DNA of 64,000 bases. It comes from Cornus controversa. Its lineage: Eukaryota > Streptophyta > Magnoliopsida > Cornales > Cornaceae. The stretch covers positions 6,576,001 to 6,640,000 of the forward strand of contig CM048850.1 in the NCBI GenBank assembly GCA_026545225.1. The letters are read 5' to 3'. The notes beneath the pieces were generated by a model. That model made no database searches and was not told where the DNA came from. It saw only the letters and a list, made by a program, of their open reading frames with translations. A program made the position numbers and the translations under genes. Position 1 is the stretch's first letter. Each line of letters begins with the position of its first letter. Shown in pieces: positions 55,979 through 64,000 of the stretch.

Positions 55979-56726
55979 AACATGAAATTGGGTTTAATGT
56001 ATTCATCAATTTCGAAGATTTTTGTTCCGATTAATAGGTAGATCTTCCTTTCCCGAATAATCCTTGAAAGTTTGGTTGTGAACTGTTGGGTAGATTGATA
56101 GGAAATTGGGTTTGAAATTTTAGATTTTGAAAACTTGAAATTTGGCGTTTTTGATTTAGCCCGCGAGAGGGGATGATTTTGGTGCCAATGCGTAACTTAG
56201 ATCGAGACGAGTTCAATGATATATTTATATGCGAGTTTTGGTGACCGGAGGTGGCTGAAATAAGGCCAGGGAAATGCTGCCATTTTTGTGCATGCCTGCG
56301 GGAGAAAGTAGCAAGGAAAGAGAAAAGAAGGAAGAAAAAAAAAAAAAAGGTCTCTAGCGCGTGCACCGCCGGTCGGGGATCGGAAAAGGTTTGTTGGGTC
56401 CCATTCGCCGGGCCCACCCACTAGGCCCAGTTTGGGCATAGTCCGAAATATTTTCATATATATTTTTTAATTTTTAAATCATTTTTTAAAATATAGAAAA
56501 TTAGGAAAACATTTTTAAAAATACCGAAAAATTCTGAAAAATTCTCAAAATTTTAAATTAATCTTTTAGTGGCAGAATACTCTTGAGTTTTAAATTTCAA
56601 GTCAAAATGAGGTTTCCTTGTGGTTAAAGTAACATAAAAAGTGTACCTCAAAACTAGATTTTTATTTTCTTTTATTTTGAAAATATTTTTAAATTTTTGA
56701 AAAATTCTAGAAAATTCTAAAAAAAT
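55830..56726 (+). other. Start of the Del-like internal region, no gag seen
   Basis: Contains a long (AT)n run (55932-55976), a GC-richer patch near 56340-56430 and AT-rich DNA with 'gaaaaattctgaaaaattct' repeats. No gag homology was recognised, so the element is either truncated or this is its leader. Confidence 0.4.
55932..55976. repeat. (TA)n microsatellite
   Basis: About 22 uninterrupted TA units. Confidence 0.95.
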
Positions 56727-58047
56727 TGGGTAACCTTTTAGATCGGCAAGAATGAGGTCAAATCCAAGGGAATGCTTTGAGAATAAAAACTAATACAAAT
56801 TTCAATTAATTTAAAACTAATCTAGCTTAAACTAAAGTTGGTTGATTTGAGAGAGATTAAACCTAACATGCAAATAAAATAACACAATTGAAATCAAATA
56901 AAAAAAATAACTGAGATGTCAGATTCCACCACCATTAAATCCATTAAGCTTCTAATATTCATTTATTAATCCCCAAATTTAGAGTAGCAATCAAGAAATC
57001 AATCTATTGCTTACTCAAGATTTAACAATAAAGCACTATGAAAAATATATTAAAAAGGTAGATTTTTCTTCGCTTCACTAGTGTAAAATTCTAATCATTT
57101 TATGAATCCAATTTAATGAAAAACATAAGATCAAAGATTATCACTTTTAAGAAATACAAACTTAAGCTTAGATTAATTATAATACTTTCTAACTACCACA
57201 TATACATGATATAGATGGTGAAAGAACTATAAAATAATTAATCACAAGAAGCGAAAATCATAAGAAATTAAATCGTACACATGGAAATCAATTAATGAAC
57301 AAAATAACTTCACTTCATTAATAGAGGTTTCCTCCTCAACCCTAGTTGAGGAGTTTAGTTACACATGGTAGAAGAAGATAACAAATAAATAAAAGACATA
57401 ATGAAATAAAATAAATAAAACCCATATTGTCTCTGTCTTCTCTGCCCTGACCTCCACTTGTTTTCTCCTCCCCAACCCTACTTATCTCTTTCTCTTATAT
57501 AGAGGTCCTCTAGGGTGTTCTTCAAGTAAAAGAAAATAGAAAAGTGTTTAAGAGAAAATCTACCATAATATTTTCTTTGAATTGAAATCCAATTTTGACC
57601 TTGAATTAGTGTGATTCACGAAATTTTCATAAAATACAAATATCTCCAGAATCAAATTTCGTTGAACTCATAAAAAAATTAAGTCGAATTGATGCTCGGA
57701 AATAATAATTTTGGGTAATGTTCTAAAATGGGATTAAAACTGGATTACGCACATAATTGGACTTCAACCCGGAATCTCCTTAAACAGTTGTAATTCTCTT
57801 GGCTACTTCCTTGGGCTATTTTGAGTTAAAATATGGAGTTGCATGGATTTATTTAATGTAGGCTTCATATAACCCTCTTGAATGTTTTATTTAAAAGCCC
57901 AAAAATTATGGTTTTAACAGAAATAATCATTAAGGCCCTGAAAAGAAATAAAACACAAAAATAGAGTAAAATCACAAATAAACTATCACTAAAAGAATAA
58001 AATGTGCAAATTAAGAGGTTAGAATGCGTAACATTCAATGCCGATCA
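56727..58047 (-). mobile_element. Athila-like LTR
   Basis: About 1.3 kb ending CATTCAATGCCGATCA at 58047 (its start on the minus strand). The right half matches the solo LTR at 38367-39897, and the left half (aaggtcaaatcc-type text, CCACCACCATTAAATCCATT) matches the LTR at the window end. No primer site or polypurine tract adjoins it. The left border is approximate and no duplication was found. Confidence 0.65.
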
Positions 58048-59692
58048 ATATATATTAGAAATTTCAATATCTTGAAATATATTAAAATATATACACAATA
58101 TCTTATTTTTCATAGGAGAATATAAGATATGGAGTGTGTATATAATTTCATTTTATATGAAGATATGATTTATCATATCTTGCATTATGGAAAGGAAGAC
58201 TTGACTTGGGAGAGACTATCCTATAAATATGTCATATTCTCTCTCATATCAAACACATAATTATGGAGAAATCAATTCACAGAAGCTAGGGTTTTCTCAC
58301 AAGAACTAGGTTTTTAGAGAATCAACCTCAAGGGTCATAATGGTGATTTTTATAGGCAGTACACCAAAGGAGATCGATTGCTTCACCAACTGATGAAGAC
58401 TAAGGGGTTGGAAAATCAACTCCATTAGGTATTTGATCTCTCAATCCCATATTCTCCATGTAATCATATTCGTGTTCATGAGAAAAAAATTTTGTTGCTT
58501 GCATAATCTTTCATACATCAAGGGGTTCGGTTTTATTTCAATGAACCACACTTCCACAATTTTTATCGAAAAAATCCCAACAACCATCAAGATTTGGATG
58601 CATCTCATTAAAATATACAATATATATTTATATATAATTTCACTTGTGCCCTTAGCATGTAATTATATTACAAATGCTCCTAACACATTAAATCAATTTA
58701 CATTTAACAACCCAGTTGGTTTTAAATAGACCCAATGGGTTAGAAGTGAGGATCTTATTTTAGGGTCCAAACTCTTATTAGCTCCAATGGATTATATTTT
58801 GGCCCGAGCATCTCATGACCCTAAATTTCAATAATCCATTAACCACAACTTAATTTCACTATATAAGTGTGGTTGTACTCCAACTCGAGAATGGTTGAAC
58901 CATGCATTGCCTTTAACCTTGTGTTGTCTCAACACCCAACACCCACGTTAATTATATGAAATTACCCTTCTACGCACAATTGGATATGGACATTTAAGTG
59001 ACAATCAATCCAAATCAATAATTGAATGTTTATTAAGCCACTTGATTATTTTCCGTTTAATTAGAAAGTCTTTAATAAAACTTATGCACTTTGCCAATGT
59101 GCATACTCATTTTATTTAAAGCCGAACAAAGTGCTTGGATTTACAATTGATTAAACTAATCAAGTCATAATAAATTAGCTAGCATATATGTAAATCTTGG
59201 GAGTATGTTCCAAAACACATGATCAACTAACACGCAACATATTTGAATTTCAGACCCTGGGGCCCACTGCATATTTCAAAGTGATAACTAACCATGCCTA
59301 GGATTTATCACTCCCTCATACTTGAGGATAACATTCGTCATAACACTAACAAGTAATAATTGCAATGACAACCTTGCAATTACTTTAATAATGACTTGTC
59401 GGTGATCCTGTTCTATTTTCTATCAATAGGGAGTCCACCCACTATTATTGAATGAATAAAACACTTTATAATAATGCAATATAAGTGACTTGTGCTCCTG
59501 AATTTGGTAACCATACCATGCATGCACCAAGTCATTGCGTAGTCAATGGACACTACGATTTGGGTCTTGAATCAAATCAATACATATCATTTATAATATA
59601 TAAATAGTATTTTTGATAAGAAACAGATTCTTATTAATAAACCAATATCATTACATCCCAATTGGTGGTATAAAGGGCATACAATCCCAACA
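58048..59692 (-). mobile_element. Copia LTR in reverse orientation
   Basis: Starts on the minus strand at 59692 with TGTTGGGATTGTATGCCC, the same as 34464 on the plus strand, and the two agree for about 660 bp. The remaining ~980 bp shows what the rest of that LTR should be. It sits within a Del-like LTR start and abuts the Athila-like LTR. The other end is not TG..CA and no clear duplication was seen, so it is probably truncated. Confidence 0.7.
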
Positions 59693-59985
59693 CTATAGTC
59701 CCGAAATCAATTCCTTTCTTCTTCTAATATTTTAAATGGTTTAAAACAAAAATAAACTTTTTCAAAAAATATCCATTTTTTCGGACCCACCCGACCTTCT
59801 CCAAGGCCCCACTGACCAGAAAATCCCAAATTAAGTCAAACGACTCCAAAACTTCCCTGGACCCTTAAACAAGTCTCCAAACATGCATTTTACATTTATA
59901 ATATGCATATCATTATTTAAAATCATTAAAAATAATAGATGACAAATAAAAAGAAAATCGGCCAAAAATGATCACGGACTTTACA
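59693..59985 (-). mobile_element. Start of a Del-like LTR, reverse orientation
   Basis: Minus strand TGTAAAGTCCGTGATCATTT from 59985, then a layout close to the first 290 bp of the 31092 LTR (tttggccg, aaataatatt/gatatgcat, gtcagtggggcc). It is interrupted by the copia LTR at 59692. Confidence 0.6.
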
Positions 59986-60770
59986 TAACCAATATACTTC
60001 ACCAATCCAATTGCAACTTGGAAAGATGAAGGAAAATATAGAATAAAAAATAACTTAATTATATATGAGAGAATTTTTTTTTACTTAATCTGATGCACAT
60101 TTGCTAGATAAATAGAGGTAGCATTATTTGGCAAACACAAAGAATTCTCCATCTAATTTTCTTTTGAAAATTAAAAATCAGAATAAAAGAATGCTCTTGG
60201 GTGAAAAAATTATACAAGAAAGTAAAAGAACTTACTTTTATCTCTGAAGCACATTCTAAAGGCCCTGGGTGATGGTGCTCTCACTCTCAAATGAATGCTT
60301 ACTATTTTTTCTCCATAAAAAGCACACACATATAATGAATATAGAATGTGTATATGTGAGTGAATTGTCTCATAATGCATTTAAAATTAGCCAATCATTG
60401 GCTATATCCCAAAGTGGTAGGTGTACCATTTTAAATTTAAATTCTTGAGTGTGTAAGCATAGGAAAGTTGAGTGCATTAGAGAGAATGTTCCACATAGGA
60501 GATCCTTCTGGAATTTTGTACTTGTTCTTCCATGTGCCATTCTCCTGCAAAAGTGTCAAAATTACAAAAATGCCCCTACATTTGCTGTTAGTGCAAATAG
60601 ATGTAATTATGGAACTTTTATGATATAAGAGCTCTAATAGATATAGGACACAAATAAAATGCTCAAATATTAATAGAAATGCATTCAAAAGAAGCATATA
60701 ATGCAAAATGACCAAAATGTCCTTGTACTTTTAGTTAATCCTTTTGACATTAAAACTTGGGCAAACAAGC
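59986..60770. other. Unassigned, possible host exon on the minus strand
   Basis: AT-rich. On the minus strand a CTTTTGCAG acceptor at about 60545-60553 is followed by an open stretch ENGTWKNKYKIPEGSPMWNI, LSNALNFPMLTHSRI. It reads like real protein but I do not recognise it. Nothing else is seen. Confidence 0.3.
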
Positions 60771-61304
60771 TTAGAGACCTCGTGGACCATCAATTTTTTT
60801 TATAAAAAAAGACCAATTAAATTGATTTTGAATAAGTGTCTCAATTATATTTACTTGTTCCTTATTCAATTCAAAAGCAATAATAACATGTAGACTCTCA
60901 TTCGAACTTAAGTAATCATACTTAAGTTCAACAGGTAAAGCTTTCAAGTCTGATTCAAGTGATGACTTAATAAATGGGACATGGTTATAATCAGTTGGTT
61001 GAAAGGGTTCCACATTTGCCTTCCCTTTTTCTGTGTCCATAAAAGGGGATAAATCTAATAAGAAATTTATCTCTTCACAAGCATTACAACCAAAATGAGC
61101 CCAACGTGCCTCCAGCTTCCCAAATTTAAGAGTGGTAGTCAACTGAACATATTTATGGGGTTTGGCTATTGAACTCGATGGGTCACTCACTTGAGATTGC
61201 TCTTTTGGGTTAGGTATCGGTTGACTGGAAAATATTCGTTTCCACTCTCTTCGATTGCAATGGCTAAATAGCCTATATGGTGTTCTAATTTCGCAATGGT
61301 CCAA
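60771..61304 (-). pseudogene. Athila-like pol N-terminal part
   Basis: Open stretch of 177 codons with LKALPVELKYDYLSSNESLH, VIIAFELNKEQVNIIETLIQ, FNWSFFIKKIDG: this is the region just before RT in Athila elements (LKPLP..LKYAYLG..; VIIAS.L; IGW.I.DIKGI). Everything downstream (RT, RNase H, integrase) is missing; the sequence stops matching at 60771. Confidence 0.75.
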
Positions 61305-61376
61305 GTGTTTTGTTGGGTAAAAGCCTTAACTTAATGAATGGCCTAACCAGTTAACTACATAAAATTTTAGAGAGTA

Positions 61377-62567
61377 TCATTTAAAGATGACTGTTGTTGA
61401 TGTGGTCCAACAATCTATGGAACAGGTTGTGGGGATAAGAGGATATGATTGAGAAGGAGGGTGGAACTTGTTTTCTTTATTGTATTTCCTCCTAAGTTCA
61501 TTTGAGACTGATTTTGTCTCCATGAAAAATTGGCATGATTCTGCCAATTTGGATTGCATGTCTCAGAAAAAGGGCTAGCGAATGTCTTTCTAAAATTATT
61601 TAGTGCATTTGTTTATTTAGCATAACACTCTAAATTACCATGCATGGAAAGACATGATTGTGTCAAATGCATTGGACTAGCACAAAGAGAACATACCTCA
61701 TTCTGTATTTGGTTGACATAATTCATAGTTTGACTCAAGGCTAAAGCCTCTACCTTCCTCGTTAGACTCTCAAGTTTAGCACCTATGTCATGATTATTTC
61801 TAACATTCCACCTCATTTTGATGCTTGAGCTTGCCTATTATGCTCCTTTGAGAAATCCCATTGTTAAGAATTCTTGGTCAAGAATGGTATAGGTTACATC
61901 ATCACTAAGTTTCAAAAATGTTCCACCATTCATGGACTCTATCATATTATAATTTGTCTATGTCAACCTATTGTAAAAATATTGCACCAATCTCTATATC
62001 TCAAAACCATGGTGGGGACACTTTAGAATTAAGCCCTTAAATCTCTCCCAATCGTAGAATTGTTCATCCTCTTTCTGCCTAAAGTCAGAGATATCTCTCA
62101 TAAAAGAATTGATCCTAGACATTGGGAAGAATTTGGAAAGAAATTTTTGTACCAATTGGAAGTGATAGATCCTGAAGTTTGGGAATGTAGCCACGCTTTT
62201 CCCTAGTATTTTAAAGAAAAAGAAAAAAAACGTAGAAGGACACACTCATCGGTCAAATTCTAATATTTGAAGGTGGAACATATGTCAAGAAATTATTTGA
62301 CATACATGTATGGATCCTCACTATCTAAGCCATGAATACTAGGTAAGAGTTGAATAATATGGTAGTGTTGCGTAATACTATGTAAGATGGGGAATTGGTG
62401 ATGACTTGAGCAAAGTACTCCCGAAGGGTATTAGTTGCTATTTCATCAACTATCCTAATCAAATGATTGTTTGGCTCAAGTTGGCTTCCTAATTGCCATC
62501 TAAGGGTTCTCTCAATTTTAGGATTGAAAGATGCTAACTCCGAGTTCATAGAATGACAACCTAGCAT
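61377..62567 (-). pseudogene. Athila-like gag
   Basis: Minus strand, in order: MLGCHSMNSELASFNPKIER; DSEDPYMYVK, stop, [55 protein letters not shown]; a linker with LTRKVEALALSQ and a knuckle-like CSLCASPMHLTQSC; then CNPNWQNHANFSW. These follow Athila gag order. Stops and frameshifts occur throughout. Confidence 0.8.
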
Positions 62568-63696
62568 ACACTAGAGAAAACTCAATGAAATGGACCTTTA
62601 AAATAATGGAAGCTGGACTCCTAAAATTACTCAACAAAAACACCACCAAAATAAACAAACTAATTTTTTTTATTCTTCCTACATAATTATCTGAACTAGT
62701 TCCAAAATAATTTTACCGAGTTAGACAACTCCTACTCCCTTTCAGAGGAACTAGAGGATTACTAGTTAAGGCTCACCAACAACACATCCGAGAAAGTTTC
62801 CAAGAAAGACTCGAGGGGTCATAAACGGTCTCACTTAAAACTCAATCTACTTAGACAACTATGTTGCTGTTTGACAGAACTTTTCTAAACATTGTAAAAT
62901 TGGAAGGTGCTCACTAGAGTTGCCAAGAGTTAACTCTGTCCAAGAAGGTCCTATGAGTTATGTGAATCCTTATGGCCAATGTCTACTTGATTTTAAATTT
63001 AAACTAAATTTAGCTTGATTTGGCAAATGTAAGGAGATTTTTAACCTAGGTGAGCAAGGAATTGGTGATGAAATCCAATCCTTATCTTGTTGGGGATTCG
63101 TGTCGTTACTAAAATTTTAATGCAAAAATGCTAAATTAAAATGCACAAACAAAACACGCAATTAAAAGAAAAAGATAAAAAAAATGAATGAAATGTATGG
63201 TCTTTCTTCTTTTTTTTTTTAAGAGAATTTTTTTAAAGAAATAAAAAAATAAAATAAAAAATAAACTTGAAGAAAGTGTGACCCTAAGGTTATTTTCTAA
63301 GTAATTCTATCCTAGAGTTCACATGCAAAAGTTATCGACAAAAAAAAAATCTATGTTTTCCTAATCTAAAACAAAAAAAATATGTATATGCAAAAAAAAA
63401 GTGTACTTACTTAGATTCGATAGTAATATCAGTGAAGATGCGAAAAACTGAATTCCACTTCAATCTAGTTGAGTTTCTTTACAGCAATCTCCAACAATAT
63501 CACCTATAGAATTCAAAAAGTATCAAGTGACTAAACAACCTAAAAATAAAAATAAAAAACAATAAATAAATAATCTCTAAAACTAAAAGCGAAAGTAAAA
63601 CCTAAAAAAATAAAAAATAGTTTTTTTATAATAAAAACCTAAACTAAAACTAGTAAAAGAATTAAATCAACCTAGATTTGATTAGTTTTTTGTTGC
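62568..63696 (-). other. Leader of the Athila-like element
   Basis: Non-coding, A-rich sequence between the primer site and gag. No gene recognised. Confidence 0.5.
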
Positions 63697-63718
63697 AATC
63701 CCTGGCAATGACGCCAAA
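63697..63718 (-). promoter_or_regulatory. Primer-binding site of the Athila-like element
   Basis: Minus strand TTTGGCGTCATTGCCAGGGA, close to the TTTGGCGCCGTTGCCGGGGA form that follows many plant gypsy 5' LTRs. It lies four bases after the LTR end. Confidence 0.8.
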
Positions 63719-63722
63719 AACT

Positions 63723-64000
63723 TGATGTGTTTTAAAAATAAAATAACCTGCAAGCACACAAATCTATTGGAGTATAGATATGCAAGGAGGTCAAACCTAA
63801 GGGATTGCTTTGAAAAAGATTTTAATAAAAACTAATGCAAATCCAAATTAATTTAAATCTAATCTAGTTATCCAAGTTGATTGTAGAATGGATAGTTATA
63901 CTAAACATGCAAAATTTAAATAAAGCTAATGAGAATTTAATAAATAGAAGAAAATACTAAGGTATCGAATTCTACCACCATTAAATCCATAAACTTTCAA
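63723..64000 (-). repeat. 5' LTR of the Athila-like element, cut by the window end
   Basis: The LTR's 3' end (plus-strand TGATGTGTTTTAAAA) is at 63723 beside the primer site; the rest runs beyond 64000. It shares CCACCACCATTAAATCCAT and neighbouring text with 56727-58047. Confidence 0.75.

Noticed and set aside
56031-56457. Minus-strand proteins of 86-128 aa
   Set aside because: Poly-Phe from an A-run and no family; likely chance frames in a retroelement leader.
58433-58729. 98-aa plus-strand protein
   Set aside because: It lies inside a copia LTR copy in the opposite orientation and has no family match.

Overview
The window is nuclear DNA of a flowering plant, most likely a eudicot. It has GT-AG introns, AT-rich intergenic sequence and microsatellites. 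It carries the usual plant LTR-retrotransposon families: Ty1/copia, Ty3/gypsy Del/Tekay-like, Tat-like and Athila-like. It also has a TRIM array, a CACTA transposon and a MITE-like element. No prokaryotic, organellar, CRISPR, rRNA or tRNA gene was seen. The only host gene recognised with confidence is the 3' two thirds of an NRT1/PTR-family (NPF, probably NPF4-type) transporter at the left edge (2-1431). Nearly everything else is transposable-element DNA inserted in layers.

Left block (1826-13387). A short non-autonomous copia-type LTR element (about 1 kb of its own sequence, with LTRs, tRNA-iMet primer site, polypurine tract and a near-perfect target duplication) has been inflated to 11.6 kb by two nested insertions. 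One is a reverse-oriented Del/Tekay-like solo LTR (2401-7255, perfect TSD), which itself hosts a TRIM array with four LTRs (5571-6714). The other is a CACTA transposon (7310-13032) carrying intron-containing fragments of two unrelated host genes on the minus strand: phosphoglycerate kinase and an XBAT-type ankyrin/RING E3 ligase. A further 5' segment in it has unknown origin.

Middle block (about 14.6-35.1 kb). A decayed Tat-type accessory ORF (15.2-17.2 kb) abuts a 5'-truncated Del/Tekay-like gypsy pol (17.64-19.88 and 27.40-28.06 kb) with its 3' LTR (28057-30597). An old copia element with non-canonical LTR ends (19881-27397) splits the gypsy integrase. Next come remnants of a second copia pol (30.6-34.4 kb), interrupted by a solo Del-like LTR with a perfect TSD (31092-33669), and the start of that copia's 3' LTR.

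Right block (35.1-64 kb). A minus-strand Tat-lineage element (35131-47812) has gag, protease, RT, RNase H, a second archaeal-type RNase H and integrase. On its opposite strand it carries an accessory ORF with a plant-mobile-domain-like region, which is broken by an Athila-like LTR. Its gag contains a GC-rich MITE-like insertion. Its 5' LTR is broken by a Del-like 5' LTR (47813-55813), into which a copia element with an unbroken 1364-aa gag-pol frame inserted recently (48556-53458; LTRs differ at one site by eye; perfect TSD). The last 8 kb hold LTR pieces of three families and a minus-strand Athila-like gag/pol remnant whose 5' LTR runs off the window.

Nothing here is convincingly a new biological system. 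The features most worth following up are the CACTA with a PGK/XBAT chimera, the TRIM array with paired LTR types, the antisense accessory ORFs of the Tat elements, and the apparently intact young copia.
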